Origin: Pseudomonadales bacterium
GTDB taxonomy: Bacteria > Pseudomonadota > Gammaproteobacteria > Pseudomonadales > DT-91
Reading direction: 5' to 3'
Assembly: GCA_013215055.1 (NCBI GenBank)
Contig: JABSRQ010000020.1
Location: 1 to 64,000, forward strand
DNA length: 64,000 nucleotides
Of this stretch, positions 15,145-24,579 are shown in pieces. A program made the translations under genes and the position numbers. Under the pieces are notes generated by a model that was not told the origin of the DNA, made no database searches, and worked only from the letters and a program-made list of their open reading frames with translations. Every line of letters starts with the position of its first letter. Position 1 is the first letter of the stretch.

Positions 15145-16200
15145 CTAGCTTTCATGTTTAAAATATTCGATCGTGGCATCAAAGGCTTCATCCTTGGAAT
15201 ATTTTGGCGTATAGCCAAAATGACGTGACGCTTTATCAGTCTTGATAGTTAGATCTTCACACAGCATCTTCACACTCGAGCGAGTAATCGGTGTACTGAT
15301 ATTTACAAACGGTTTTACTAAAGCTGCCAGCATTTCAACAATAAAACCTATGATGTACATGATTTTATAAGGAATATACCGCTGTTTCGGCGGAAACGGA
15401 TAACCCAACTCTCGCATAATAGGTTCGAGAAAATCAAAGAAGTTCTCTGCCGGATCGTCGGCAACCAAATAGATCTGGCCATTTACCTCAGTATTATTTT
15501 CTGTCATGGCCTTGAGCAACAAGATATGAGCGTGAGCAACATTGCCGACATAGACATGCTGAAAAAGCGCCGAACCATTGCCTACTCGCACCTTTAACGC
15601 TCCTGATTTTACAGCCTTTAATGACTCGGCAATATGATAGGGGTCGGCAGGACCATAAATTCCACAAGGCCTGAGCACTGAGGTGTTTAATCTATCGCTA
15701 TTGGCCTTAATCACTAACTGCTCCGCCAGCGCCTTGGTCTCACAGTAGGCATCGTGGTATGCCCTGGGGTAAGGCTGACTTTCGTCGGCATCTACCACTG
15801 GCCTTCCGTCATACGTGACATCCATAGTAGAGGTATAAATTAAGTTGCCGACATGATTCTCAGTACAGGCCTTTATTATATTTTCCGTCCCTTGCACGTT
15901 GACTTCGTGTAACAACTGCGGAGGCAGATTACCCCAGTCAATAATTGACGCGGCATGAATCACAACATCGATACCCTCTAAGAAGCCCGTCAGCGACTGA
16001 GCATCACGTATATCGATAATATGAGACTCAATATTAAAGAGGTAAGAGCTGTTATCGAGTTTGATAGCTTTGTTATCAAGCAACAATAAGCGATCAATCT
16101 GAATGAGTTGCTTTTCATGTGCTTGTTTAAGCTCTGCAACAAGAGCAACCCCAAGAAAGCCTGCGGCCCCGGTTAACACAACTGACTGAGCGGACATCAC
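15145..16200 (-). CDS. NAD(P)-dependent 3-beta-HSD/epimerase-family dehydrogenase
   Basis: A 351-aa extended short-chain dehydrogenase. It has the nucleotide-binding TGAAGFLG at the N terminus, VVIHAASIIDWG, NVQGTENIIKAC, the active-site Ser region IYTSTMDV and the catalytic YCETK, followed by LRPCGIYGPADPYHIAE and QHVYVGNVAHAHILLL. This pattern, especially the VYVGNVAHAH stretch, is that of the 3-beta-hydroxysteroid dehydrogenase/sterol-4-alpha-carboxylate dehydrogenase group. A hydrophobic stretch near residue 275-295 (IMYIIGFIVEMLAALV) suggests membrane association, as in that group. It would oxidise a hydroxyl on a steroid, terpenoid or nucleotide-sugar substrate. It is convergent with the MMPL-type exporter; both suggest a lipid or sterol theme. 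Confidence 0.88.
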   Translation of the reverse strand: MMSAQSVVLTGAAGFLGVALVAELKQAHEKQLIQIDRLLLLDNKAIKLDNSSYLFNIESHIIDIRDAQSLTGFLEGIDVVIHAASIIDWGNLPPQLLHEVNVQGTENIIKACTENHVGNLIYTSTMDVTYDGRPVVDADESQPYPRAYHDAYCETKALAEQLVIKANSDRLNTSVLRPCGIYGPADPYHIAESLKAVKSGALKVRVGNGSALFQHVYVGNVAHAHILLLKAMTENNTEVNGQIYLVADDPAENFFDFLEPIMRELGYPFPPKQRYIPYKIMYIIGFIVEMLAALVKPFVNISTPITRSSVKMLCEDLTIKTDKASRHFGYTPKYSKDEAFDATIEYFKHES

Positions 16201-16583
16201 GATCTTCCTCTAACTTGTTATTATTGTTTTCACAAGCAACTTCAGCATCATCAATTTTCTGAATAGCTCTGAAGAGAGTAAATATCTCTCAAGCTGGCAT
16301 CATAGAAAAACCTGACCGAGTCTTGCATCGATTAAAATTCAGTGTGACCTTATCACGCTGATGCAGTTCTTCAAAAGTGCTCTAGTAACCTTACGATAAA
16401 TCAGCCAGTTATGATAACAACCATCTCCCTCAAGGGGGGGTATTATTTTGCAAAATGATGACCTTATCCTGTAGATAGCAAACGCCTTTGGCCTTATCAG
16501 CAGACTCGGATGTTGATCGCCCATTAATTTGTGTATTCTGGCCATGATGGCTGTCGACGCTATGCTCATGAGAGGCTTTGCTT
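16201..16583. other. Intergenic, possible small gene remnant
   Basis: Between the dehydrogenase start and the IS91-family relic there is no convincing gene. On the reverse strand a frame including SHEHSVDSHHGQ and DKAKGVCYLQDKV (about 16430-16580) looks protein-like but has no recognisable family and overlaps the transposase tail in another frame. Confidence 0.3.
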
Positions 16584-17040
16584 TCAAATAGGGACAGCTG
16601 ACTGAGGCAGCTGAAAAGCAGGAGGGATAATATCATCGAGTAAATCCAAATGCGTTAAAATCTTATCGATGACGTACAGGGATTGCACTAATGCAGTGGG
16701 CGCAGGAGGCGCAGGAGGCGCAGGAACGGTCACCAACGGATCTTTAATACAGGCAATAATTTTCACCTTGCCACCGCATTCACTGCACACTTGATGTCAA
16801 TTTCGCCTAAGGCGCCTACTTTTGGTAAATACTCACTTCAAGCGTTCAGCCCAGCTTATGCGAGTACTGTGCCTGTGCTTTTTAATAGATGATTTATTGG
16901 CTTGTCTCTGCAGCTTTGTGATCAATGGCCTAGGTTTGCTATTGGAGGCGAAGACGCCATGATAGCGCGTTAAGTTCAATCTTGGTGGTGGTATCAAGGC
17001 TGCTAATCCGCCGTTTATTCCCGCAAGCTATCTGGAAGCA
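16584..17040 (-). mobile_element. IS91-family transposase 3' relic 1
   Basis: Reading leftward, the relic shows LAALIPPPRLNLTRYHGVFA, SNSKPRPLI, RISWAERLK and then CSECGGKVKIIACIKDP, VIDKILTHLDL and DIIPPAFQLP, ending at a stop at 16584-16586. The RYHGVFA block and the CxxCGGK zinc-like tail are hallmarks of IS91/IS801-type HUH transposases. Two in-frame stops interrupt it and the catalytic N-terminal HUH and Tyr motifs are absent. A GGCGCAGGA tandem near 16697-16722 adds an Ala/Pro stretch not seen in the other copies. Similar tails in the same orientation lie at 20199 and 24125. Confidence 0.85.
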
Positions 17041-17211
17041 TGTACATAAAGTAGAGGGGATGTAGATAGCTCTATTGGCTTGTTAAGGCAGCGTCTATAG
17101 ACCTGTCGATTCACGCGGCAGGGCTATTAACTTCTCTTGAACCTGGTTATACGCTGTAGAGTGGCTTATTTGTCAAACAGGCTGTTGCAGTAAGCTGAAA
17201 TTATTACCACC

Positions 17212-17964
17212 TCAGCCTGCGTGACGGGCATCATTCGTTTTTAGAAAATACTCACTCATGGTCACTGTACGTATCTTGTGTAGCTGATGGAAGTGTGTAA
17301 CCAGCAGTATCATCTTTACCATATTTTTGATCAATTGCCCGGTATTGTCGGCCAGATAAAACTTGTAGGGATTGCTGATATGCCCGGCTGAAGGCCAGGA
17401 TTCCTCGACGATACCATCGAAGTGCGGGCTCTCATCCTCTACCGATAATACAACATTGCGCACATAGCGCGCCCGCGGTTGTATGACTTCGGAGCCGGGT
17501 GACATACGTCCATGCCAGCGTTGAATCCATTCGGCATGAGGGTATTTTTTTGGCCGTGTTAACAGTGTTATTGCCATGACCACTGACGGCGTCTTTTCTC
17601 CATCGGCCCAGTCGCGCTTTCGGAAATGTGGATTATCGCCATAGTCCTTATAGATGGATGCATCCACAATATACATGCCGACCTTGAAGCCCGCGCTGTT
17701 GAGCAGGTTTTTGATATGTTGGCGTCGCTGCAGGCAATCTTCATCAGAGTCATCGAAGATGACAGATACCGTCGCGACAATGGCATCACCCTTATACCAT
17801 TTGGGCGCGGGTGATTTCACCGTGGAAAACTCATCGTCGATATTCATTGAAAGATAGGCGGTGTCCATATCCAAAATGGCCTTGCCACAGTTTTCAAGCA
17901 GTACGCTGCGACGTGTGCTGGGGGACATTTTTTTATCCGGCCATAATACATAGACGACTTTCAT
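17212..17964 (-). CDS. EthD-domain-like protein
   Basis: This 250-aa protein begins MKVVYVLWPDKKMSP and contains a dimeric ferredoxin-like pattern seen in EthD-type proteins: EWIQRWHGRMSPGSEVIQP then ARYVRNVVLSV and FDGIVEESWP, corresponding to the W..xHGP...P...RYV.N and DGIxExWF elements. EthD proteins accompany oxygenase systems for ethers, polyketides and steroids, where they act as small accessory or cyclase-like factors. There is no signal peptide. It stands alone between the first IS91-family relic and a helicase relic, so its partner genes are not visible. Assignment to the family is moderately secure; function is open. It appears intact. Confidence 0.65.
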   Translation of the reverse strand: MKVVYVLWPDKKMSPSTRRSVLLENCGKAILDMDTAYLSMNIDDEFSTVKSPAPKWYKGDAIVATVSVIFDDSDEDCLQRRQHIKNLLNSAGFKVGMYIVDASIYKDYGDNPHFRKRDWADGEKTPSVVMAITLLTRPKKYPHAEWIQRWHGRMSPGSEVIQPRARYVRNVVLSVEDESPHFDGIVEESWPSAGHISNPYKFYLADNTGQLIKNMVKMILLVTHFHQLHKIRTVTMSEYFLKTNDARHAG

Positions 17965-18152
17965 GTAATTGTTTCCATTTGCGTATTATCGATGATGTTA
18001 ATCATACAGTTTACGGGTTGCTTTGCTGAAAAAAAAGATGGCGGCCTTGCGGCTGATAAGACGGTTGAAAATAAAAACTACCAGTACTATGGGCTGCTTC
18101 TGTATGGCTTACTATACAATTTTTTCATATTATAGTAGATTCTTGGCAGCTG
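17965..18152. other. Intergenic, nothing recognised
   Basis: AT-rich sequence that should contain the promoter of the EthD-like gene and the lost front of the helicase relic. No repeat or gene was identified. Confidence 0.4.
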
Positions 18153-18465
18153 CTTGCATTACGCGGCGGCAGCGATATTTTGGTGGCAACGTCGGGTCGA
18201 TTACTCGATTTGATTTCAAGTAATGCCATCAAGCTCGATAGGCTTAAAACCTTAGTGTTTGATGAAACCGATCGCATGTTGAGCCTGGGCTTTATTGCTG
18301 CCCGTGGTGATCAATTTTTATTTACCCAGAAGTCCATCAGATTACATGCGCCGTATTGGTCGATCCGGCCGTGCCGCTGAAGTGGGCTTGGCAATACCGC
18401 TTATCGATCATGAAGATTATCATCATTTCAAAGTGATAGAAAAGAAGAACAAGATTCGGCTTTAA
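18153..18465 (+). pseudogene. DEAD-box RNA helicase relic with large internal deletion
   Basis: Two separated parts of a RhlE-like helicase are fused. The first reads [19 protein letters not shown], then [20 protein letters not shown] (motifs Ib and II, with DETD in place of DEAD). The second, in another frame after 18320, reads [20 protein letters not shown] (motif VI) and ends HFKVIEKKNKIRL with a stop at 18463-18465. Roughly 200 residues between motif II and motif VI are missing and so is the ATP-binding N terminus. It cannot be functional. It is one of several decayed genes between the IS91-family relics. Confidence 0.85.
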
Positions 18466-18871
18466 CGTGAGCAAGTAGCTGGTTTTGAAGCCGATGAAGT
18501 AAACCCCTGCTCTTCGTTTTTATCGTTCGATTCGCTCATCTGTAATAAGCTCAATGATCATTTAACACTGACTCATCGCCAAGACAAAAGTCATATCTCA
18601 AGCTAACAGCGCAATAGCGTAACAAACATTCATTGTTGCTGACATTCCTGCTTGGCTTATTCGCTAGGGGGATGACTGATGAATCTAATAGAGTATCCTG
18701 TTAAGCTTTAAAACATCTATCAAGTGCAGGGTAAGTTTACTGCCATTGAGGTCTGCGTGATTAGGGCAGTACTCTAGCCCTTTGAAATCTGCAGCGCTTT
18801 AGAGCTAATGGATTGACTCTTTTTCTGCCTGAGAAACATCGGCGAATCCGAAGACTGACAGCGGTAAATTT
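18466..18871. other. Gene-free 400-bp stretch
   Basis: No open frame or repeat recognised between the helicase relic and the START gene. Confidence 0.4.
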
Positions 18872-19501
18872 ATGCGATCTATAACAGATAATAATGAAGT
18901 GAAGTGGGAATCAAAAAAGAAGAAGGGGGATATAGAGGTCTTTGTTCGGTCCGTCGAAAACTCAGAGTTCAAGGAGTTTAAAGCGGTCATGAAAGTGCAG
19001 GCCAGTCTTAAAAAGGTGGCGGCCATGCTGCAGGATGCTGAAACAATGTCCGAGTGGATGTATACCACAAAATCCGTACACCTCGTAGAGGCGATTGATG
19101 CGAAAACGAGTATTCGCCACATCATTAATGAACTACCTTGGCCTGCTAAAAAGCGTGATGTCATCGTTAGTGCAAAGCTTTCACAGGCCGATGATTACTC
19201 TATAGCCATGCACATGGCATCCGTAGATGGACATCCTCTCGTCAAGAGCAAAGCTGGGTTAGTGAGGGCTAAGCTTGAGGCAACGGTAAGTGCAACGCCA
19301 TTGAATGATGGCAAGTTACAACTGGAGTACTGCGGACACTTCTCTCCCGGCGGTAGCCTTCCTTCATCGGTCTATAATTTATTGCTTATAGATCTACCCT
19401 ATAAAACCTTTGTGGATTTTCAAAAATGGATGAAGAAGGATATTTTTGATGAGGATGTGGTTAATTTCATTAAGGAGCCAGAAACTGTTTGCGCTGCATA
19501 G
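18872..19501 (+). CDS. START-domain (StAR-like) lipid-binding protein
   Basis: The 209-aa product is almost entirely one START domain: DIEVFVRSVENSEFKEFKAVMKV, ASLKKVAAMLQD, WMYTTKSVHLVE, the characteristic PWPAKKRDVIVSAKL, VRAKLEATVSATPL and GHFSPGGSLPSSVYN. START domains enclose a hydrophobic pocket that binds lipids such as sterols or phospholipids; bacterial members usually carry an N-terminal signal peptide, which this one lacks, so it may be cytoplasmic or truncated at the 5' end. The ribosome site is weak. It appears otherwise intact. Next to it are transposon relics only; the MMPL exporter and 3-beta-HSD-like gene a few kb away share the lipid theme. Confidence 0.82.
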   Translation: MRSITDNNEVKWESKKKKGDIEVFVRSVENSEFKEFKAVMKVQASLKKVAAMLQDAETMSEWMYTTKSVHLVEAIDAKTSIRHIINELPWPAKKRDVIVSAKLSQADDYSIAMHMASVDGHPLVKSKAGLVRAKLEATVSATPLNDGKLQLEYCGHFSPGGSLPSSVYNLLLIDLPYKTFVDFQKWMKKDIFDEDVVNFIKEPETVCAA

Positions 19502-19577
19502 TTAAGAAAAAATATTAGGGCATAATAATGTGCAAATATATCGCAGGTTCAGATGCTCAAATGTAAGCCTCCGGCGA

Positions 19578-19975
19578 TCACATGTTGACGCTAGGCCGCC
19601 AATTGTGCGGCAATAACTCTCCTATCTGGCTGTTTTTTTGAGTCGCTAAACGGTTCAGGACATCCGATAAATAGGCATAGGGATCGTGCCCATTCAGCTT
19701 TGCCGATTGAATCAAACTCATCACCTCAGCTGCACGTTGACTACCGCGTAACGAGCCTGCTAATAGCCAGTTTTTACGCCCAAGCGCCCACGGCCGCATC
19801 TGATTTTCAATCCAATTATTATCGATAGGCACCGCGCCATCTTCGCTATAGCGAATCAGTGCTGACCAGCGATTCAAACTGTAACCGATAGCTTTCGCGA
19901 TTGCTGAGCCAATTGGCACTTTCTGGCGCTGACTCAGCAGCCATTGATGCAATCGATCAAGGATCGGCTTAGCTT
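19578..19975 (-). mobile_element. IS66-family transposase C-terminal relic
   Basis: About 130 residues of an IS66 TnpC tail: PIGSAIAKAIGYSLNRWSAL, VPIDNNWIENQMRPWALGRK with the DNN/E part of the catalytic region, NWLLAGSLRGSQRAAEVMSLI and AKLNGHDPYAYLSDVLNRL, then ELLPHNW. The upstream part is missing; similarity stops near 19975, about 20 bp from the repeat at 19995. Neither TnpA/TnpB nor IS ends were found, so the element is dead. The junction suggests that arrival of the neighbouring IS91-type element cut it. Confidence 0.88.
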
Positions 19976-19994
19976 AGCGGGATGTGACTTAAGA

Positions 19995-20190
19995 GTATAA
20001 GGTGGATTAGCCCTAACTCTCTTAAACGATGTTGTGCAGCATGTTGATGTGGTTTAATAAACTAACGGGATTCAGTGCAGTAGATGGTAATAATGCTAAT
20101 GCCATATCCTGTTAATTCACTGTGGTTCTAAATAAGTAAAAGCTAGGCAAAGTATGCTCTACAAGCCTAGGTCTGTACGATGCTGTTAAC
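19995..20190 (+). repeat. ~200-bp dispersed repeat A, copy 2 (probable IS91-family element end)
   Basis: This segment matches 2545-2745 throughout, beginning with TATAAGGTGGATTAG. It lies between the truncated IS66 gene and the stop codon of an IS91-family transposase tail (20199), i.e. where the noncoding 3' end of such an element should be. That context is the best evidence that repeat A is an IS91-type terminus. Confidence 0.7.
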
Positions 20191-20198
20191 CGTTTAGC

Positions 20199-20377
20199 TT
20201 ATAAAAACACTTCTGGTGGCGGCCCTTGGTCCTCTGGTAACTGAAAAGCCGGCGGGATAATGTCATCGATTAAATTCAAATAACTTAAAATCTTATCTAT
20301 CAACACAGGATCTTTAATTGAGGCGATAATTTTCACCTTACCTCCGCATTTACTGCAGACCTCGATGTCAATTTTAA
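20199..20377 (-). mobile_element. IS91-family transposase 3' relic 2
   Basis: The reverse strand reads IDIEVCSKCGGKVKIIASI, KDPVLIDKILSYL and DDIIPPAFQLPEDQGPPPEV, ending with TAA at 20199-20201. Only the last ~60 residues (the Cys-containing tail) remain. It resembles the relics at 16584 and 24125 and is followed at once by repeat A, the presumed element end. Confidence 0.85.
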
Positions 20378-20451
20378 GTAATCACCTGATATAAATACCC
20401 TGAATAATCATATAACATATTAGCTTTGCCGTAGAATATTCAGGGACAACA

Positions 20452-21622
20452 ATGAACAAGCAGTATCTATTTCTAGTACTTTCAGCGGCAATCATTTTTT
20501 CAGGCTGCGATGAAGATGTACCTGTCACGAATCCTGGAACTGATACGGAAACAAATACCGATACAGGCACAAATTCTTCAACTGCTACTTTCACTAACAC
20601 TTCAACCAGTACTGGAACAAACACTTCAACTTATACTCATACAGATATAGATACTGGCACTCAAACAGGTACAAGCACTCATACAGATACAGGCGTAATA
20701 ATTCCGCCAACAGAGCAGCATGATATTCTTACAGATCCTGATGACGTACCTGCAGTTTGTGAAACTCTAACGATTGATAATCAGCCCGTCTATCGGACTA
20801 TTCCAGTGGTTTTTAGGGATTTCTTGGCCTATAACGAGAATGATATATCTTACGGTCATGTCGATTTTCAAAATGCTACGGGTTCAGATCGTGGCTATAC
20901 AAAAAAATGGTTGGGAGCTGATCATTTAACTGTTTATGAGCATGGTGATGCTGACAGTCCTGATATTGATTCTCTTCATAACGGTACTGTTCATGGTCAG
21001 GCTACTTATAATCAATGGTTCTCTGTTGCTGACTCGACATGTAGATGAAAATGTTTGGTTATGGACATTCCATAGTAATGACTTCTTCCCTATTAATGAT
21101 TACGGGATGATTGATCAAGATCCGAATTCAGATACATATAATATGATTGAGCATTTCCCTTATGTTTGGAATGGCGAGGAAAGGACGGATAAAAACTTCC
21201 ACTTCACGATGGAGACTCGTCTGGTCTTCACTTATAACGGAGGTGAAATGTTTGCCTTTGATGGCGATGATGACGTTCTTCTGTATATCAATGGTCGTTT
21301 AGCCTTTGATTTAGGTGGTGTGCATGGCGAGCAGCAAGTTCTTCTGAAAATAGATGATTTCGTCAGTGGTTCTTATGATTATAATTATGGTGATGGTCCT
21401 GTAGGTTGGAAGGGTTATAACGCTGAGGTAGAAGATGGTGATGCCCCTGAGGGGACGGAATTTATTGGTATGGGTGATTCATTAACCTTCGATCTATTTT
21501 ATGCTGATCGCCATACCACTCGATCCAATTTCCGCATGGATACTACGTTGGATCTTAGGTGTATAGTTGCGGGGCTGAATCAAGAAGGTGGGGATATTTA
21601 TAAAACTTCACGCAGTAAGTGA
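20452..21622 (+). pseudogene. Fibro-slime-domain surface lipoprotein, frameshifted
   Basis: The N terminus has a signal peptide with the lipobox FSGC and a Thr/Asn/Ser/Asp/Gly-rich linker of about 65 residues. A fibro-slime domain follows: IPVVFRDFLAYNE, HVDFQNATGSDRG and TYNQWF, then after a one-base frame change near 21030, FHFTMETRLVFTYNGGEMFAFDGDDDVLLYINGRLAFDLGG and the closing YADRHTTRSNFRMDTT. The domain occurs in slime-mould spore-coat/matrix proteins and bacterial secreted proteins and is linked to extracellular matrix or calcium binding. Correcting a single base gives a ~390-residue protein, so sequencing error or phase variation should be considered. It sits just right of the second IS91-family relic. 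Confidence 0.85.
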
Positions 21623-22349
21623 AAGAGTTCTATTTAGCCTTATGACAGCCCATGGCTTAAACCTCAAATTCCCCCTCTCCCATTGCGATGATCCAAGTTG
21701 TGCAATGGATATTTCCAAATTATCTATATTATTAAATTTAAAAAAATTGGGGTATTCATAAACCTGTTCAAGAGCGAGATTCAGCGAAGAGAGGATGTAA
21801 AAAAATGTGTATTGGTAATCGGCAATAATCTCGCTTAAACCAGATTAACATCGGCTTTTCATATGTCCACTGAATAGCTGCCCCTAACACATCACCGACA
21901 TCAAGCCTAACGATAAAAATTAGACTTAAATGATATTTTCGGAAGGACGCTTTGTGTCAAAACCAGCTGCTCAAATTCTCGATATATATGTAGATGGTTA
22001 GATTTCAATGAGGCTAAAGCAGACACTCAGCTGACTCCTATTAGAAGGGGCTACTCCATAACTCATTGATATGTCAGACAAAGCTGATATGTTATATCCC
22101 TAAAAGGTAATAACACGGAAAAAGTTCCGCTTTTATCTTTTTCAATAACACGTACCTGATCTCAGGAATGTAGAGAGTGTAAGGGACTGACAGAAATTGG
22201 TTGAATTGTGCGCAGTTGCATAACAGGAACAAGTTCCATTAATACAGCTGCTAAGCGGGACAATCATGGGCTTGGTAAAGGGGTTGGTGAAGGTGATGAG
22301 ATGCTTATTTATTGATCAGAAAAGTTATTAACGTTAGCAAGGGAATATT
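21623..22349. other. Gene-free 730-bp stretch
   Basis: No gene recognised. A 40-codon frame at 21642-21764 has no family. Two GGAA(C/A)AAGTTCC dyads occur near 22119 and 22224. The segment ends at the ribosome site (AAGGGA) of the Sel1-repeat gene. Confidence 0.4.
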
Positions 22350-23870
22350 ATGGAAGATCAAGAATATAGAAAGATATTTGCAGATAATGGCCTTATTTTT
22401 GAAGATGATGATTTTGAAATACTTCAGCAAGAAGAGGGCTTAAGCGATTTCTTTGATATTTTTTCAGAATATTTTGAGTCGTGCTATTTGTCTTTTGATG
22501 GGGAGTGTATTGAAGATGAAAACGCTTATGCTGGTCTATTGTCTACGTTTACATCAATAACAGATGGCCACTTAAAGATTGAAAATATTACTTCAGCCTA
22601 TGATGAAAGCTCTCAGATAGAAAAAATTCAATTCGATATGAATGATAAAAGGATTGAATGGCGCTGTTCGCATGATTCAGATTGGGTATCCGATGAGTTT
22701 ATTGAGAAGGTACGGGGACTTGCAATAATTGATGGATTTGGTCAATTTCTTATTGATCAGCGCGATGATTTTTATACTTCCATCTATGTCAAAAATGAGT
22801 TGGCAAATTTCATCACTGAATATAATGATGAGGACGATACTGAAATAGAATGTTCTGAAGGCTCAGAACATTATCCTTTGCCGGAAAAAATATCTGACTA
22901 TGACTTAGATTCTATGAGCAATGATTTCTATGCATTAGCATCTACAGCTGTTGGAGGAGATGTCGTTTCTGTACGTGTTAGTTTAGAGTTGGATTGTGGT
23001 GAATTAGGGATTGGAGGGTCAGTTGAGTATCAATTAAATGGTGGGAATAGCAAAAATGTCAGGGTGTCAAAGTTAGGTATTCCTTGGAATTTATTTGTTG
23101 GATTCTATGTGGCACTGGCTAATGAAAATCATCGTAAGAAATATGTAATCGACTTTGAGCCGAATATTCAAAGTAGCTATAAAATGGAGGTTGATGCATA
23201 TGGAGGTTCTTGGGAAGGGGGGACATTGTCAGGAATGACTCTTGATTCATTTGTTGAAAAAAACCGAGAATATAGTAAAGCGGATGTATGTTTCGATGAA
23301 TTAACTGTCAAAGCCAATGACGGGCATGTTGAATCACAATTTGAATTGGGCTACTTATATCATAAGGGGATGGGGGTAGATGAGGATCAGTTGAAGGCGT
23401 TAGATTGGTTTTTGTCTGCTGCTAAGCAAGATCATGCAAAAGCAGCTTATTTAGTTTCCAATATTCACTATTTTAAAGAAATACCTGAATCCAAGAAGGA
23501 TCTAGGCCTTGCAAATAGAATGCTAATCAAAAGTGCGGAGTTTGGACACACTGACGCACAGACAAAGCTTGGAACCTATTACGCAGAGGCGAAAAGTGGG
23601 TTCGAGAAAGATATTATTGAGTCGCTGAAGTGGTATCAACTGGCAGCTGATTCAGGCAATGAAATTGCCCAATATGGTTTAGGCGGCTTACATGCCTCAA
23701 AAACAGTTGAGTTTCCAGATAAGGATGTTGTTCTCGGTTATGCTTGGACAAAACTATCGGCAAATAATGGCTTTTCCATGGCGGGAATTGTTGTGGGGTT
23801 TATATCTGATTCGCTAACTGAAGAGCAACTTGAAAGAGGTGAACTGCTTGTTGAAGCCTTATCCAAGTAA
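22350..23870 (+). CDS. Sel1-repeat protein with unrecognised acidic N-terminal region
   Basis: A 506-aa, strongly acidic protein. Residues ~1-310 are Asp/Glu-rich and match no family I know. From about 320 on there are Sel1-like/TPR-type repeats: HVESQFELGYLYHKGMGVDED, ALDWFLSAAKQDHAKAAYLV, GHTDAQTKLGTYYAEAKSGF, SLKWYQLAADSGNEIAQYGLGGL and a terminal GYAWTKLSANNGFSMAG. Sel1 repeats form superhelical scaffolds for protein-protein contacts. No signal peptide or membrane segment is seen. A good ribosome site (AAGGGA) precedes the ATG. The gene is AT-richer than the core genes to the right and lies between two IS91-family relics, suggesting acquired DNA. Partner and role unknown; immunity or effector roles are known for some Sel1 proteins but are not shown here. 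Confidence 0.8.
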   Translation: MEDQEYRKIFADNGLIFEDDDFEILQQEEGLSDFFDIFSEYFESCYLSFDGECIEDENAYAGLLSTFTSITDGHLKIENITSAYDESSQIEKIQFDMNDKRIEWRCSHDSDWVSDEFIEKVRGLAIIDGFGQFLIDQRDDFYTSIYVKNELANFITEYNDEDDTEIECSEGSEHYPLPEKISDYDLDSMSNDFYALASTAVGGDVVSVRVSLELDCGELGIGGSVEYQLNGGNSKNVRVSKLGIPWNLFVGFYVALANENHRKKYVIDFEPNIQSSYKMEVDAYGGSWEGGTLSGMTLDSFVEKNREYSKADVCFDELTVKANDGHVESQFELGYLYHKGMGVDEDQLKALDWFLSAAKQDHAKAAYLVSNIHYFKEIPESKKDLGLANRMLIKSAEFGHTDAQTKLGTYYAEAKSGFEKDIIESLKWYQLAADSGNEIAQYGLGGLHASKTVEFPDKDVVLGYAWTKLSANNGFSMAGIVVGFISDSLTEEQLERGELLVEALSK

Positions 23871-24124
23871 TCAGTGATTTGGTTATTTCTAACAAGTTGT
23901 ATGGAGGTATAAGGCTTATTAAGTCCCAATTGTTTCAATGCTAGAAGTACAGCATAAGTATTGTCGTGTGGCTCTAGGCCTGAAACCGGTAGTGTGGAAT
24001 TCTAATGAGTCTAACTGCAGATTGAAGTTAATCAAGAAGGGACTCACAGGAAAATACCAGGCAGCCTGAGCTCAATAGGGCTGTACCTATATGATCGAGA
24101 GATTGCTTGCCTTAGAGAAACATC

Positions 24125-24363
24125 TCAGATGGGTGGCACTTGTTCCTCAGGTAGCTGAAAGGCCCGCGGAATAAGATCTTCGATCAAATCAAAATGGGTT
24201 AAGATCTTATCAATTACTATCGAACCTTTAATCGAGGCGATGAATTTTACCTTACCACCGTATTTTCTGCAGACTTCAATCCGAAGGCGGCCCCATCATT
24301 TTAAATACACGTTTTAGGCGTTCAGAGCACATCATTCGGTAACTGTGGGAGTGCTTTTGGTGG
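24125..24363 (-). mobile_element. IS91-family transposase 3' relic 3
   Basis: The reverse strand reads HSYRMMCSERLKRVFKMM, then VCRKYGGKVKFIASIKGS, VIDKILTHFDLIEDLI and PRAFQLPEEQVPPI, with the stop at 24125-24127. One Cys of the CxxCGG motif is Tyr. Frame damage is present between the two halves. Same orientation as relics 1 and 2, roughly 3.9 kb from relic 2. Confidence 0.85.
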
Positions 24364-24579
24364 ATGGAGTACTTTTAGTAATTGATACTGAAGGGCTGCA
24401 ATAGTCTCAGCCTTTATTCTCTTTTAAAATGTATCAACAGCCGGAATTGACACATTCCAGCCCGTCAACATCCTATAATATAGGTGTTTTCAACCATACT
24501 ATGGGCTTCTATAAATAACGTTACCTAACGATATCACAATGATATTTAATAAACGTCATCGCGAATGCATAGGAGGTAA

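Noticed and set aside
16339-16636. Two overlapping reverse-strand frames with a hydrophobic start and His-rich stretch
   Set aside because: They overlap the IS91-family relic in other frames, have no family and no ribosome site; noted only as possible remnant.
22324-22350. AACGTTAGC before the Sel1 gene, resembling an integron attC/attI core
   Set aside because: The GTTRRRY core is not met and no partner half-sites or integrase are present.
24443-24484. TTGACA and TATAAT-like boxes
   Set aside because: Spacing is about 21 bp, too long for a normal sigma-70 promoter, and the nearest gene on that strand is a relic.
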